64,000 bases of DNA from Streptococcus gallinaceus (GCF_024170225.1 NZ_JALJXU010000004.1:124001-188000), one strand, 5' to 3'. Shown: positions 16,840 through 26,874, numbered from the stretch's first letter. The notes: generated from the sequence alone by a model not told the origin. Numbers and translations are program-made.

Positions 16840-17555
16840 TGCCAAAAGATTTACAAGAAATGCGCGAGCGCGTCTGTGCAGCCAATAAATCCTTACCAGA
16901 ACATGGTTTGGTCAAATTCACCTGGGGCAATGTCTCTGAAATTTGCCGTGAACTCGGACGCATTGTTATTAAGCCAAGTGGCGTTGACTATGACAAGTTG
17001 ACTCCTGAAAATATGGTAGTGACAGACCTTGATGGGAATGTCATTGAAGGGGACCTCAATCCGTCATCCGATTTACCAACACACGTGCAGCTTTACAAGG
17101 TTTGGTCAGAGGTTGGAGGTATCGTGCATACTCACTCAACTGAAGCGGTGGGTTGGGCACAAGCAGGGCGTGACATTCCATTTTATGGGACAACGCATGC
17201 GGACTATTTTTATGGACCAGTACCATGTGCGCGTAGCTTGAGCGAAGATGAAGTCAACTCTGCTTATGAAAAAGAGACAGGAGCAGTTATCATCGAAGAA
17301 TTCGCCCGTCGTGGCTTAGACCCAATGGCAGTGCCAGGTATTGTCGTTCGCAATCACGGACCATTCACTTGGGGCAAAGACCCAGCGCAGGCAGTTTATC
17401 ACTCAGTGGTGCTTGAAGAAGTGGCTAAGATGAACCGCTTCACCGAGCAAATCAATCCACGTGTTGAGCCAGCGCCAAAATACATCATGGACAAGCACTA
17501 TCTCCGTAAACACGGGCCAAATGCCTATTATGGACAAAAGGGTGATGCACACTGA
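16839..17555 (+). CDS. ulaF: L-ribulose-5-phosphate 4-epimerase
   Basis: 238 residues, class II aldolase/epimerase fold. Zinc ligands are in VHTHSTEAVGWAQ (two His near 95-97) and VRNHGPFTWG (His near 171); FTWGNVSE and KPSGVDYDKL bind the phosphate. It yields D-xylulose-5-P, which enters the pentose phosphate pathway; transketolase is encoded nearby at 20755. The ATG overlaps the ulaE stop by one base. It ends the operon. Confidence 0.94.
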   Translation: MPKDLQEMRERVCAANKSLPEHGLVKFTWGNVSEICRELGRIVIKPSGVDYDKLTPENMVVTDLDGNVIEGDLNPSSDLPTHVQLYKVWSEVGGIVHTHSTEAVGWAQAGRDIPFYGTTHADYFYGPVPCARSLSEDEVNSAYEKETGAVIIEEFARRGLDPMAVPGIVVRNHGPFTWGKDPAQAVYHSVVLEEVAKMNRFTEQINPRVEPAPKYIMDKHYLRKHGPNAYYGQKGDAH

Positions 17556-17580
17556 GTACACTAGTCCAATGCATAATCAA

Positions 17581-17611
17581 AAAGAAGCTGGTAATGTTCC
17601 AGCCTCTTTTT
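17581..17611 (+). terminator. Terminator of the ulaABCDEF operon
   Basis: AAAGA-a-GCTGG pairs with CCAGC-c-TCTTT around TAATGTT, followed by a T run. Confidence 0.9.
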
Positions 17612-17620
17612 ACCTGTAAA

Positions 17621-17657
17621 GGATAGCGCTCACAACAAGTGCTAAATATGGTAGAAT
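17621..17657 (+). promoter_or_regulatory. Promoter with possible cre before the ula regulator
   Basis: GGATAGCGCTCACA at 17621-17634 fits cre at 12 of 14 positions, and TAGAAT at 17652-17657 is a reasonable -10. No copy of the Ula box is seen here. Confidence 0.5.
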
Positions 17658-17730
17658 AAGACTACAGTCTAAAAAATTGTCATTGAAATAATAACCTTTG
17701 TAGCAGAGGGTTAAAGAAAGGAGTGCACAG

Positions 17731-19395
17731 ATGTTATTGGATAAAAAAAGTCACGAGCTCTTGCTGTATTTGCTTAAGTTAGAGTCTCCAGAGACGGTTA
17801 TGACTATATCCCAAGCTTTAGGGCAATCACGTCGGAAGATTTACTATCATTTAGATAAAGTGAATGACGCACTTCCAAAAGATGTGGCACAAATCATAGC
17901 CTATCCTCGTGTGGGCGTTGTTTTAGATGAGCCACAAAAGGAAGCCTGTAGGCACCTCTTGGCCGAAGTGGATGATTACTCCTATGTCATGAATATCGAT
18001 GAGCGTTTGCAGTTGATGCAGACCTATATCGCGGTTTCAATGGAGCGCGTGACCATCGACAAGCTCATGCAGTTGACCGATGTATCGCGCAACACCACAC
18101 TTCATGACCTCAGCCTCATCCGAGATCGCCTGACGGAAGAATCCTACCAACTCCAGCTGATTGCCACAAAATCAAGTGGCTACCTTTTAGAAGGGCACCC
18201 TCTGACAAAATTCCAAAGTCTGTATTATTTGCTCAATACGATTTATTGGCAACGAAGTGATCATTTTTGGGATTTTTTCCAGAGGAAAATGGAAGAATTT
18301 GTAGCCATCGAATCGTATTTTTCGAGAGAGTTAGTGGATTTTATCAGTAATTTTCTAACTCAGGCTCAGAGCCAATGGGGGAAGAAGATTGGTCAGCAGG
18401 ACAAGGCATTTATGCAATTTAGCCTCCCGTATATCCTGCTTAGTTACCGTAATATGGCTTTGGATGAGGACTTAAAAGCTGCCTATTTACGTGACTTTAA
18501 TTTAATTCTACAGAGGAAAGAATACGAGATTGCCCAGCAGTTAAGGGCGAGTTTGAGTGATTCGTTTGACTTTGAGCTGGATGAGATTGAGGTCTCTATC
18601 ATTGCGATGTTGCTTTTGTCATTTCGTAAGGAAAAAGACAGCCACTTGGAGAGTCGTGATTATGATGAAATGCGCTTGATGTTGGGGGTCTTTTTAGACG
18701 AATTAACTGCACGATATGGCTTGGTATTTGAACACCGTTCGGAGTTACTGCATCAATTATTGACCCATTGCAAGGCGCTTCTGTATCGGAAAACGTACGG
18801 TATTTTATCAAGTAATCCTTTGACGGACCATATTAAGGAAAAATACACCGAGCTTTTTGAAATGACCAAGGCTTGTTCAGAGGTGTTGGAAGAGGCTTGG
18901 TTTATCCGTTTGAGTGATGATGATATTGCCTATCTGACCATCCATCTGGGCGGGGAGTTGAGACGGAGTGAGTATTGCCCAAAGGCACAGCGACTCATTA
19001 TCGTCTGTGATGAGGGGATTGCTATTCAAAAACTACTTCTAAAGCAGTGTCAACGGTACTTGCCAAAGCAAACGATTGAAGCGGTTTTTACGACCGAGCA
19101 GTTTAACAGCGTGCGTGACTTAATCACAGCTGACTTGCTGATTTCAACGACGGATGCCTTGGATGCAAAGCAGCCGACATTGGTTGTGCATCCGATATTG
19201 ACGGATGCGGACACGGTGAGATTGCTCCGTTTTGTTCGCCAACAAGGTCGAGACAATCATCAGGATTTGCGTCAGCAACTAGATCGCTACATCAAGCACT
19301 ATGTCAAAGATGACAAATCTGCTTACGTTCTTCGCTCGAAAATTGAACAATTAATTCATCGTGAATTGCTGCTTGAAGCGGTTCATGAGTCATAA
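17731..19395 (+). CDS. PRD-domain transcriptional regulator of the ascorbate genes (UlaR-like)
   Basis: 554 residues. Two N-terminal HTH units (about 15-60, with SQALGQSRRKIYYHL, and about 100-150, with LMQLTDVSRNTTLHDL), then two PRD domains (about 180-390), then an EIIB-like domain with the intact Cys loop RLIIVCDEGIAIQ near residue 427. No EIIA domain follows, unlike the sorbitol regulator in this window. Its place between ulaF and ulaG, plus the shared box before ulaA and ulaG, argues it is the ascorbate activator. It has its own promoter and terminator. It belongs to the BglG/MtlR class; DNA binding rather than RNA antitermination is inferred. Confidence 0.85.
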   Translation: MLLDKKSHELLLYLLKLESPETVMTISQALGQSRRKIYYHLDKVNDALPKDVAQIIAYPRVGVVLDEPQKEACRHLLAEVDDYSYVMNIDERLQLMQTYIAVSMERVTIDKLMQLTDVSRNTTLHDLSLIRDRLTEESYQLQLIATKSSGYLLEGHPLTKFQSLYYLLNTIYWQRSDHFWDFFQRKMEEFVAIESYFSRELVDFISNFLTQAQSQWGKKIGQQDKAFMQFSLPYILLSYRNMALDEDLKAAYLRDFNLILQRKEYEIAQQLRASLSDSFDFELDEIEVSIIAMLLLSFRKEKDSHLESRDYDEMRLMLGVFLDELTARYGLVFEHRSELLHQLLTHCKALLYRKTYGILSSNPLTDHIKEKYTELFEMTKACSEVLEEAWFIRLSDDDIAYLTIHLGGELRRSEYCPKAQRLIIVCDEGIAIQKLLLKQCQRYLPKQTIEAVFTTEQFNSVRDLITADLLISTTDALDAKQPTLVVHPILTDADTVRLLRFVRQQGRDNHQDLRQQLDRYIKHYVKDDKSAYVLRSKIEQLIHRELLLEAVHES

Positions 19396-19403
19396 ATTTT
19401 GGA

Positions 19404-19432
19404 ACTCAGTTGGTAGCCAACTGGGTATTTTT
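19404..19432 (+). terminator. Terminator after the ula regulator
   Basis: ACTCAGTTGG pairs with CCAACTGGGT around a 3-nt loop, followed by a T stretch. Confidence 0.88.
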
Positions 19433-19455
19433 AGTGCCAGAAGGTCCACTTTTGA

Positions 19456-19486
19456 ACACTTGACTGTGTACTTCTTGGTCTTTTTT
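19456..19486 (+). promoter_or_regulatory. Ula box upstream of ulaG
   Basis: Second copy of the 31-bp element at 12870-12900, differing at three bases and ending in the same TTGGTCTTTTTT. It places ulaG under the same regulator as ulaA-F. Confidence 0.75.
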
Positions 19487-19509
19487 GAAAGGGCTATCAG
19501 CGCTATACT
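19486..19509 (+). promoter_or_regulatory. cre site and -10 of ulaG
   Basis: TGAAAGGGCTATCA at 19486-19499 fits cre at 13 of 14 positions (G replaces the central C). TATACT lies at 19504-19509, 48 bp from the box start as at ulaA. Confidence 0.7.
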
Positions 19510-19554
19510 TATCATATAAGAAACATCAAAAACAATTATCAGGAGGATAGTCTG

Positions 19555-20646
19555 ATGGGTAAAGTACAAGAAATTACACGTGAATCATGGATTCTCTCAA
19601 CGTTTCCAGAATGGGGAACTTGGCTCAATGAAGAAATCGAAGAAGAAGTGGTGCCAGAAGGCAACTTTGCTATGTGGTGGCTAGGCAACTGTGGTGTTTG
19701 GATTAAAACACCTGGCGGTGCCAACGTGGTTATGGACCTTTGGGCTAACCGTGGGAAAGCAACAAAAAAAGTCAAAGACATGATTTGGGGACATCAAATG
19801 GCGAATATGGCAGGTGTTCGTAAACTCCAACCAAACCTTCGTGTGCAACCAATGGTCATTGATCCATTTGCCATCAATGAACTGGACTACTATCTCGTGT
19901 CACACGTTCACTCTGACCACATGGACATCTCAACATCAGCTGCCATTCTCAACAATCCAAAACTGAACCATGTAAAATTTGTCGGACCAAGCGGCTGTGC
20001 AGAAATTTGGAAAGGCTGGGGCGTGCCAGAAGACCGCATTCAAGTGGTCAAACCAGGCGACAGTTTTGAATTTAAAGACATTAAAATTACAGCTCTCGAA
20101 TCTTTTGACCGTACCTGTCTTGTAACCCTTCCAATTGAAGGTTACGAAGAAAATGGCAATAGCTTGAAAGGTCTTCCAGTGACAGACGAACTCATGGCAT
20201 CTAAGGCTGTTAACTACGTCTTTGAAACACCTGGTGGGACGATTTACCACGGTGCAGATTCACACTTCTCAAACTACTTTGCAAAACACGGTCGTGACTT
20301 CAAGATTGACGTTGCTATCAATAACTACGGTGACAACCCAATCGGTATCCAAGACAAGATGACATCTATTGACCTTCTTCGGATGGCTGAAAATCTCGGT
20401 GCAGAAGTCATCATCCCAGTTCACTACGACATCTGGTCAAACTTCATGGCATCAACAGATGAAATCATTGAACTATGGAAAATGCGCAAAGAACGCCTGC
20501 AATACAAATTCCATCCATTCATCTGGGAAGTGGGCGGCAAGTACACTTATCCGCTTGATAAAGACCGCATTGAATACCACCACCCACGTGGATTTGATGA
20601 CTACTTCTTAGAAGATTCAGATATTCAATTCAAATCACTTTTGTAA
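19555..20646 (+). CDS. ulaG: L-ascorbate-6-phosphate lactonase
   Basis: 363 residues, metallo-beta-lactamase fold. The metal motif is VSHVHSDHMD near residue 110-120, with further ligands in YHGADSHFSNY and IIPVHYDIW. The N-terminus MGKVQEITRESWILSTFPEWGTW is typical of UlaG. It opens the lactone of L-ascorbate-6-P to 3-keto-L-gulonate-6-P, the first cytoplasmic step before UlaD. In this window it is transcribed separately from ulaA-F but with a matching promoter. Confidence 0.95.
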   Translation: MGKVQEITRESWILSTFPEWGTWLNEEIEEEVVPEGNFAMWWLGNCGVWIKTPGGANVVMDLWANRGKATKKVKDMIWGHQMANMAGVRKLQPNLRVQPMVIDPFAINELDYYLVSHVHSDHMDISTSAAILNNPKLNHVKFVGPSGCAEIWKGWGVPEDRIQVVKPGDSFEFKDIKITALESFDRTCLVTLPIEGYEENGNSLKGLPVTDELMASKAVNYVFETPGGTIYHGADSHFSNYFAKHGRDFKIDVAINNYGDNPIGIQDKMTSIDLLRMAENLGAEVIIPVHYDIWSNFMASTDEIIELWKMRKERLQYKFHPFIWEVGGKYTYPLDKDRIEYHHPRGFDDYFLEDSDIQFKSLL

Positions 20647-20657
20647 TCTATCATGTG

Positions 20658-20690
20658 AACCTAGGGCAAAAGTCCTAGGTTTCCATTTTA
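20658..20690 (+). terminator. Terminator after ulaG
   Basis: AACCTAGG pairs with CCTAGGTT around an 8-nt loop; the T tail is interrupted. Confidence 0.75.
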
Positions 20691-20720
20691 TAAAATATCA
20701 CATTAGAAAACGCTTTATGG

Positions 20721-20726
20721 TATAAT
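20721..20726 (+). promoter_or_regulatory. -10 element of tkt
   Basis: Consensus TATAAT. A weak cre-like AGAAAACGCTTTAT overlaps the expected -35 zone; three mismatches make regulation uncertain. RBS is TTAGGAGG. Confidence 0.6.
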
Positions 20727-20754
20727 AGAGCTATCTTAAAATTAGGAGGAACTT

Positions 20755-22725
20755 ATGTCAATTCTTTCTGTAAATGCGATTCGTTTCCTTGGAATCGATG
20801 CAATTGAAAAATCAAAATCAGGTCACCCAGGAATTGTAATGGGTGCTGCGCCAATGGCTTACAGCCTCTTTACTAAACACATGCGCATCAATCCAGCGCA
20901 ACCAAACTGGATTAACCGCGATCGCTTTGTCCTATCAGCAGGTCATGGTTCAATGTTGCTTTACGCACTCTTGCACTTGTCTGGCTTTGCGGATGTGAGC
21001 ATGGATGAGATCAAAAACTTCCGTCAATGGGGTTCAAAAACACCAGGTCACCCAGAATTTGGTCATACAGCAGGTGTTGATGCGACGACAGGTCCTCTTG
21101 GACAAGGGATTTCGACAGCAGTTGGTTTTGCACAGGCAGAACGTTTTCTTGCTGCAAAATACAATAAAGAAGGCTACAACCTCTTTGACCATTACACCTA
21201 TGTTATCTGTGGCGATGGCGACTTGATGGAAGGTGTTTCTTCAGAAGCAGCTTCTTATGCAGGTTTGCAAAAACTGGACAAATTGGTCGTGCTTTACGAT
21301 TCAAATAACATCTGTTTGGACGGTGAAACAAAAGACGCCTTCACAGAAAATGTCCGTGCACGTTACGATGCATACGGCTGGCACACAGCTTTGGTAGAAG
21401 ACGGTACAGATGTTGATGCTATTCATGCAGCTATCGAAGAAGCAAAAGTTGCTGGCAAACCAAGCTTGATTGAAGTGAAAACAGTTATCGGTTATGGTTC
21501 ACCAGCAAAAGCAGGCTCAAATGCTTCACACGGCGCTCCTCTTGGTGCTGAAGAAGCAACAGCAACTCGTGCAAATCTTGGTTGGGACTATGCGCCATTT
21601 GAAGTACCTGCAGAAGTATATGCAGATTTCAAAGAAAATGTGACAGACCGTGGTGCAGAAAGCTACGCTGCTTGGGAAACATTAGTTGCAGACTACAAGG
21701 CGGCCTTCCCAGAATTGGCAGAAGAAGTAACAGCTATCTTGTCAGGTAAAGACCCGGTTGCTATCAAACCAGAAGACTTCCCAGCTTTGGAAGCAGGTTT
21801 CTCACAAGCAACTCGTAATTCATCACAAGATGCCTTGAACGTAGCTGCAGATGTGATGCCAAACTTCCTTGGAGGTTCTGCAGACTTGGCTCATTCAAAT
21901 ATGACCTACATCAAAGCAGACGGCTTGCAAGATGCAGCAAACCCACTGAACCGCAATATTCAATTTGGTGTACGCGAGTTTGCCATGGGTACTATTTTGA
22001 ATGGTATGGCTGCTCACGGTGGACTTCGTGTTTACGGTGGTACATTCTTCGTCTTCTCAGACTACGTAAAAGCAGCGATTCGTTTATCAGCTTTACAAGG
22101 TCTTCCAGTGACATATGTCTTCACACATGACTCTATCGCCGTTGGTGAAGATGGCCCAACTCATGAGCCAATCGAGCACTTGGCTGGACTTCGTGCTATG
22201 CCGAACTTGAACGTTATCCGCCCAGCAGATGCGCGTGAAACACAAGCGGCTTGGTACCTAGCATTGACAAGCACAACAACTCCGACTGCTCTTGTCTTGA
22301 CACGTCAAAACTTGACTGTAGAAGAAGGTACAGACTTTGATAAAGTTGCCAAAGGCGCTTACGTTGTTTATGAAACTCCTGGCTTTGATACGCTCCTTCT
22401 TGCTTCAGGTTCAGAGGTCAACCTTGCTGTTGCAGCAGCTAAAGAATTGGAAGCAGCTGGCACAAAAGTGCGCGTGGTTTCTGTACCATCTACTGAACTC
22501 TTTGATGCACAAGATGCAGCTTACAAAGAAGAAGTATTGCCAAATGCAGTTCGCCGCCGTGTAGCGATTGAAATGGCTGCAACACAAAGCTGGTACAAAT
22601 ATGTCGGTCTTGATGGACAAGTCATCGGTATCGACAAGTTTGGTGCATCAGCTCCAGCAGCGACAGTTATCGAAAACTACGGCTTCACAGTAGAAAATGT
22701 TGTGAACGTGGTCAATAGCTTGTAA
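20755..22725 (+). CDS. tkt: Transketolase
   Basis: 656 residues, full length. Seen: [14 protein letters not shown], the thiamine diphosphate motif [18 protein letters not shown] near residue 155, the pyrimidine-binding [20 protein letters not shown] near 460, and a C-terminal domain ending [10 protein letters not shown]. It moves two-carbon units between pentose and hexose phosphates. Its place after the ascorbate genes makes metabolic sense because that pathway ends in xylulose-5-P. Strong codon bias and its own terminator suggest a highly expressed single gene. Confidence 0.96.
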   Translation: MSILSVNAIRFLGIDAIEKSKSGHPGIVMGAAPMAYSLFTKHMRINPAQPNWINRDRFVLSAGHGSMLLYALLHLSGFADVSMDEIKNFRQWGSKTPGHPEFGHTAGVDATTGPLGQGISTAVGFAQAERFLAAKYNKEGYNLFDHYTYVICGDGDLMEGVSSEAASYAGLQKLDKLVVLYDSNNICLDGETKDAFTENVRARYDAYGWHTALVEDGTDVDAIHAAIEEAKVAGKPSLIEVKTVIGYGSPAKAGSNASHGAPLGAEEATATRANLGWDYAPFEVPAEVYADFKENVTDRGAESYAAWETLVADYKAAFPELAEEVTAILSGKDPVAIKPEDFPALEAGFSQATRNSSQDALNVAADVMPNFLGGSADLAHSNMTYIKADGLQDAANPLNRNIQFGVREFAMGTILNGMAAHGGLRVYGGTFFVFSDYVKAAIRLSALQGLPVTYVFTHDSIAVGEDGPTHEPIEHLAGLRAMPNLNVIRPADARETQAAWYLALTSTTTPTALVLTRQNLTVEEGTDFDKVAKGAYVVYETPGFDTLLLASGSEVNLAVAAAKELEAAGTKVRVVSVPSTELFDAQDAAYKEEVLPNAVRRRVAIEMAATQSWYKYVGLDGQVIGIDKFGASAPAATVIENYGFTVENVVNVVNSL

Positions 22726-22738
22726 GAAAAGAACACAA

Positions 22739-22770
22739 AAAACTGACTTCGTTTGAGGTCAGTTTTCTCT
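22739..22770 (+). terminator. Terminator after tkt
   Basis: AAAACTGAC pairs with GTCAGTTTT, with a T-rich tail. Confidence 0.88.
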
Positions 22771-22862
22771 ATGTTTTGTAGAGTAGTTAATAAAGAATGT
22801 GGAGGGCTTTCTAGCTGATTGCAGTTTATAATACAGAAAAAACGAGAATTTCGGAGGTTCTT

Positions 22863-23942
22863 ATGACAGCGACAGGTAGACGCATTTTTTCACTGGATGC
22901 AGGTCGAAAATATTTCTCACTAGAAGAGTTGAAAACTCTAGTAGCAAAAGCTGCCCAGCTTGGCTACACGGATATTCATCTCTTGTTGGGAAATGAAGGC
23001 CTACGCTTTGTTCTTGACGATATGTCCCTTGAAGTAGCAGGGCAATCCTATCCTCATGATGCAGTAGTTGAAGCCATCCGTATTGGTAACGAATGCTATT
23101 ATGCAGAAGACAATGGTCGGTATTTGACAGAGGGAGAATTGACAAGTCTGATTCATCAAGCGGCCGAGTTGGGTCTGGGTTTCATTCCAGCTATCAATTC
23201 ACCAGGGCACATGAATGCCATGTTGACAGCTATGGAGCACTTAGGTGTTGAGAGTCCACGCCACCATTATGGCGACATGACATCCAGGCAGACGCTAGAT
23301 TTGGACAATGAAGTAGCCTGCGCTTTTGTAAAAGAATTGCTCAGTAAATACTTGGTCTACTTTAGAGATAAGTCAGATTATTTTACCATTGGTGCGGATG
23401 AGTTCGCAAATGACCTGTATGTTGAAGCGGCTGCCGCTAAAGGCATTACCAATGGATTTTCCGCCCTCCAACAAGCTGGGGAGTACAAAAACTTTATCGC
23501 CTATGTGAATGACCTAGCCAGCTTGGTAAAATCATTCGGCATGACACCGATTGTCTTCAATGATGGTTTCTATTTTGCAGGTGACACAACCTATCCTCTA
23601 GATAAGGATGTCATGATTTCTTACTGGACAAGCGGCTGGGAAGGCTATGACGTTGCGAAGCCAGCCCTGTTACACCAGCGAGGCCACGTCCTTCTCAATA
23701 CAAGTGACAAATGGTACCACGTTTTAGGTCGTTTGGTAGAAGAAGATGGTTTCTATCATGTCGCGCAAACCAAGGCAGGGGTGGCTCAAGTGCCACTTGA
23801 CCAACTACCAAGTCAGGAACCGGGGGAAATTCCTCAGTGGGGTGCAATGTTTGCCGTATGGAGTGACCAACCTGAAAAAGAATACCAGGAAGCCATTATC
23901 CTAGAACTCATGGAAGACTTTGCCCGGAACTTCGAAAAATAG
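22863..23942 (+). CDS. Cytoplasmic family GH20 beta-N-acetylhexosaminidase
   Basis: 359 residues. The GH20 signature FTIGADEFAND places the catalytic pair Asp179-Glu180. INSPGHMNAM near 113 and the C-terminal Trp residues (YWTSGWEGYD, AVWSDQPEKE) line the sugar pocket. There is no signal peptide, anchor or accessory domain, so it should act inside the cell on imported GlcNAc- or GalNAc-bearing oligosaccharides, like the small intracellular pneumococcal GH20C type. The substrate is inferred from family only. RBS GGAGG; its own terminator follows. Confidence 0.87.
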   Translation: MTATGRRIFSLDAGRKYFSLEELKTLVAKAAQLGYTDIHLLLGNEGLRFVLDDMSLEVAGQSYPHDAVVEAIRIGNECYYAEDNGRYLTEGELTSLIHQAAELGLGFIPAINSPGHMNAMLTAMEHLGVESPRHHYGDMTSRQTLDLDNEVACAFVKELLSKYLVYFRDKSDYFTIGADEFANDLYVEAAAAKGITNGFSALQQAGEYKNFIAYVNDLASLVKSFGMTPIVFNDGFYFAGDTTYPLDKDVMISYWTSGWEGYDVAKPALLHQRGHVLLNTSDKWYHVLGRLVEEDGFYHVAQTKAGVAQVPLDQLPSQEPGEIPQWGAMFAVWSDQPEKEYQEAIILELMEDFARNFEK

Positions 23943-23944
23943 AG

Positions 23945-23972
23945 AAAAGTAGGTAGAAATGCCTACTTTTTT
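23945..23972 (+). terminator. Terminator after the GH20 gene
   Basis: AAAAGTAGG pairs with CCTACTTTT, followed by T residues. Confidence 0.88.
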
Positions 23973-24061
23973 GGTGGGAATGGCTTCATATCAATAAAGA
24001 AAACGCTTGACAAATTATATATATAATAAATGGGAATAGTTTTATATAAAAGGAGATTTTT

Positions 24062-24535
24062 ATGAAAAGAATCAAATTAGCCTTTATGTCAGTGCTGGCT
24101 ATCACTGCATTAACGGCCTGTTCGACCACATCATCGAAATTAAAAGATGCAGCAGCTTCTTTGAGTTCGAGTTCTGCAAGTTCAGAAGTATCTTCTGAAA
24201 AAGTTGAGTCTAACTTCGTTGCAGCAGATACATCAGATGCTACCATTGAGAGTATGGTTACTTATAGTAATTATCTAGATATGTATCAGAAAATTTTAGA
24301 TGAGTATTATACAAATTATGGGAATACCATTGCGGGAACTGCTCTGGATGATGGCGGAGCAACCATTGAAAAAATGAAGCAAGAAAACCAAGCAGCTTTT
24401 GAACAACAAAAAGCACAGTATGAATCCATTAAGGACACAAAAATTATTGGCAAAGATACTTTGGTTAAGTTTTTGAAAGATTATAGAGATAATTTAAAAC
24501 AAACTGTAGATACCATTGCTGCATCACTACAATAG
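24062..24535 (+). CDS. Small lipoprotein of unknown function
   Basis: 157 residues. Signal peptide with lipobox LTAC (Cys20), then a Ser-rich linker (residues about 32-50, SSSSASSEVSSEK type) and a mostly helical, charged domain. No family recognised; the general form recalls small DUF-type streptococcal lipoproteins. TATAAT at 24022-24027 is the likely -10, and AAGGAG precedes the ATG. The next gene starts 15 bp downstream, so the two probably form an operon with a cell-envelope role. Confidence 0.8.
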   Translation: MKRIKLAFMSVLAITALTACSTTSSKLKDAAASLSSSSASSEVSSEKVESNFVAADTSDATIESMVTYSNYLDMYQKILDEYYTNYGNTIAGTALDDGGATIEKMKQENQAAFEQQKAQYESIKDTKIIGKDTLVKFLKDYRDNLKQTVDTIAASLQ

Positions 24536-24550
24536 TAAGGAGAAAATAAA

Positions 24551-24883
24551 TTGAAAACAAAAACATTAGCATTGGCAAACGGAATTTTAGGTTTAGTTGG
24601 AGGAATTTTCCTTCTGTTTGGAATTTGGTTTATTTTAGGAGTTGCTGCAACTGGAGTGATGACCACTTTTGTATACATTGTGAAAATCGCACTTTTAGTA
24701 TTGGGGATAGTTGGAATTGCCTACTATAAAGGAGATGAGAGAGTTGGAGCGGCTCCGAGCGTTCTTTTGATTGTTGGGGGAGCAGTTTCTTTGACTCCTT
24801 TTCTTGGATGGATTGGCGGAATTTTAGCAATTATTGGTGGTTCTCTCTATTTAAGAACGTTGAAAAAATTTGCAAAAAATTAA
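24551..24883 (+). CDS. Small membrane protein with about four transmembrane helices (DUF4064-like)
   Basis: 110 residues from a TTG start, chosen because AAGGAG lies 7 nt upstream and the helices begin at once. Glycine-rich hydrophobic segments lie at about 8-32, 38-58, 67-83 and 86-102, followed by a Lys-rich cytoplasmic tail. It resembles the DUF4064 group of small Firmicute membrane proteins, without a known role. It pairs with the lipoprotein just upstream. Confidence 0.75.
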   Translation: MKTKTLALANGILGLVGGIFLLFGIWFILGVAATGVMTTFVYIVKIALLVLGIVGIAYYKGDERVGAAPSVLLIVGGAVSLTPFLGWIGGILAIIGGSLYLRTLKKFAKN

Positions 24884-24887
24884 TTTA

Positions 24888-24921
24888 AAAAAAGATTTCT
24901 GGATCCAGAAATCTTTTTTTA
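24888..24921 (+). terminator. Terminator after the small membrane protein
   Basis: A long perfect palindrome: AGATTTCTGGATCCAGAAATCT flanked by A7 and T7, able to work in both directions. Confidence 0.92.
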
Positions 24922-24991
24922 ATATCAAATTTCCAAATTTTCTGAATTTTTGATATACTAAAAAGGTAAAATCTTTGAAAGAGGGAAATGT

Positions 24992-25690
24992 ATGACTGCA
25001 CAAAAAATGACTGCGCAAGAAATTATTGCTTTTATCGGTAATGCTGTGAAGAAAACGACTGTCAAGGTGACTTTTGAGGGAGACTTGGCTGCGGCCGTGC
25101 CTGAAACAGTGACTAAGCTTGGAAATGTTCTGTTTGGTGATTGGAAAGACATCCAGCCTTTGCTTGCTAACTTGACTGAAAACAAGGACTATGTCGTAGA
25201 GCAAGATGGCCGCAATTCTGCTGTGCCCTTGCTTGATAAACGTGCGATTAATGCGCGTATTGAGCCAGGTGCCATTATCCGAGACCAAGTGACCATCGGT
25301 GACAATGCTGTTATCATGATGGGTGCTGTGATCAACATTGGCGCTGAAATTGGGGAGGGTACGATGATTGATATGGGTGCTATCCTTGGAGGTCGTGCCA
25401 CAGTTGGGAAAAATAGCCACATCGGTGCGGGAGCTGTACTTGCAGGTGTGATTGAGCCTGCATCAGCTGAGCCGGTGCGCATCGGCGACAATGTCTTGGT
25501 GGGAGCCAATGCCGTTGTTATTGAAGGCGTTCAGGTTGGCAGCGGATCAGTCGTAGCGGCTGGCGCGATTGTAACTCAAGACGTCCCTGAAAATGTGGTT
25601 GTGGCTGGTGTGCCAGCTCGTATTATCAAGGAAATTGATGCGCAAACACAACAAAAAACAGCCTTGGAAGACGCTCTCCGTAATTTGTAA
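24992..25690 (+). CDS. dapH: Tetrahydrodipicolinate N-acetyltransferase
   Basis: 232 residues. The N-terminal domain has [15 protein letters not shown]; from about residue 85 comes a left-handed beta-helix of hexapeptide repeats (for example [20 protein letters not shown]). The ending [16 protein letters not shown] is typical of acyltransferases of this fold. It acetylates tetrahydrodipicolinate in the acetylase branch of the diaminopimelate/lysine pathway. The deacetylase of the same branch lies directly downstream. The first of two nearby in-frame ATGs (24992, 25007) has the better RBS distance. Confidence 0.93.
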   Translation: MTAQKMTAQEIIAFIGNAVKKTTVKVTFEGDLAAAVPETVTKLGNVLFGDWKDIQPLLANLTENKDYVVEQDGRNSAVPLLDKRAINARIEPGAIIRDQVTIGDNAVIMMGAVINIGAEIGEGTMIDMGAILGGRATVGKNSHIGAGAVLAGVIEPASAEPVRIGDNVLVGANAVVIEGVQVGSGSVVAAGAIVTQDVPENVVVAGVPARIIKEIDAQTQQKTALEDALRNL

Positions 25691-25742
25691 TCAATTAGAA
25701 AAAGCTTGTGGTGACACAGGCTTTTCTTCGAAAGGATAGAGA

Positions 25743-26873
25743 ATGACACTAGATTTGATAAAGATTCGTCGGGACTTGCATCAAATTCCTGAAATTGGGC
25801 TTGAGGAGTTTAAGACACAGGCTTACTTGTTAGAACATATTGCTGACATAACAGTAGGTAAGGATTTTGTGGAAAAGCGGACTTGGCGAACAGGAATTTT
25901 GGTTTTCGTAAAGGGGTCAAATCCAGAAAAAACTATTGGCTGGCGGACAGATATTGATGGCTTGCCTATTGTGGAGCAGACGGGTTTAGCCTTTGCCAGT
26001 ACCCATGAAGGGCGGATGCATGCCTGTGGTCATGATATGCACATGACGGTTGCGCTCGGTTTGCTCAATGAACTGGTGCAGAAGCAACCCAAGGAAAATG
26101 TTCTCTTTCTCTTTCAGCCTGCTGAGGAAAATGAAGCAGGTGGTATGCTCATGTATGAAGACAGCGCCTTTGGCGACTGGTTGCCGGATGAATTTTATGG
26201 CCTTCATGTGCGACCAGATTTGAAGGTGGGCGATATTGCGACCAATACAGGAACACTTTTTGCGGGAACCTGTGAGATGAAGATTACCTTTAAAGGAAAA
26301 GGTGGACATGCGGCCTTTCCTCATATGGCCAATGATGCTCTGGTTGCTGCAGCGCATTTTGTGACTCAAGTACAGACGGTCGTAAGCCGCAATGTAGATC
26401 CCATCCAAGGTGGGGTTGTGACCTTTGGCGCCATGAGAGCTGGTACGACCAACAATGTCATCGCAGATGAAGCTTTCTTGCACGGAACCATTCGTAGCTT
26501 GACGCAGGACATGAGTCTGCTCATACAGGACCGTGTACGGACGATTGCTCATGGTGTTGCGGCCGCATTTGACATGCAGGTGGATGTGGAGCTCAAGCAG
26601 GGAGGCTATCTACCTGTGGAGAATAATCTAGCCTTGGCAGCTGACCTGATGACTTTCTTTGCAGAGCAGAATGGTGTCAATTTGATTGACTGCCTACCGG
26701 CTATGACGGGAGAGGATTTTGGTTATCTTTTGAATAAAGTGCCTGGCGTTATGTTTTGGTTAGGAATTGATACTCCATACGCTCTTCACCATCCCATGAT
26801 GAGCCCAGATGAGGCAGCCCTTGCCTTTGGCGTTGAGCATATCGGAGCATTTTTGAAGAAGAAAGCGGGTTGA
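25743..26873 (+). CDS. N-acetyl-LL-diaminopimelate deacetylase (M20 family)
   Basis: 376 residues of the M20D amidohydrolase group. Metal-binding motifs: [10 protein letters not shown] near residue 98, the catalytic PAEENEAGG near 131, GLHVRPD near 157, and a C-terminal HHPMMSPDE. It removes acetate to give LL-diaminopimelate for lysine and for the peptidoglycan precursor pool. Pairing with dapH, 52 bp upstream, fixes the substrate better than the family alone. The following folate gene starts 1 bp after the stop. Confidence 0.9.
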   Translation: MTLDLIKIRRDLHQIPEIGLEEFKTQAYLLEHIADITVGKDFVEKRTWRTGILVFVKGSNPEKTIGWRTDIDGLPIVEQTGLAFASTHEGRMHACGHDMHMTVALGLLNELVQKQPKENVLFLFQPAEENEAGGMLMYEDSAFGDWLPDEFYGLHVRPDLKVGDIATNTGTLFAGTCEMKITFKGKGGHAAFPHMANDALVAAAHFVTQVQTVVSRNVDPIQGGVVTFGAMRAGTTNNVIADEAFLHGTIRSLTQDMSLLIQDRVRTIAHGVAAAFDMQVDVELKQGGYLPVENNLALAADLMTFFAEQNGVNLIDCLPAMTGEDFGYLLNKVPGVMFWLGIDTPYALHHPMMSPDEAALAFGVEHIGAFLKKKAG

Positions 26874-26874
26874 G

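Noticed and set aside
20709..20722. Functional cre at tkt
   Set aside because: Three mismatches to the consensus; too weak to claim for a constitutively needed enzyme.
24007..24027. TTGACA/TATAAT promoter of the small lipoprotein
   Set aside because: The spacer is only 9 bp; TATAAT may be used but with another -35.
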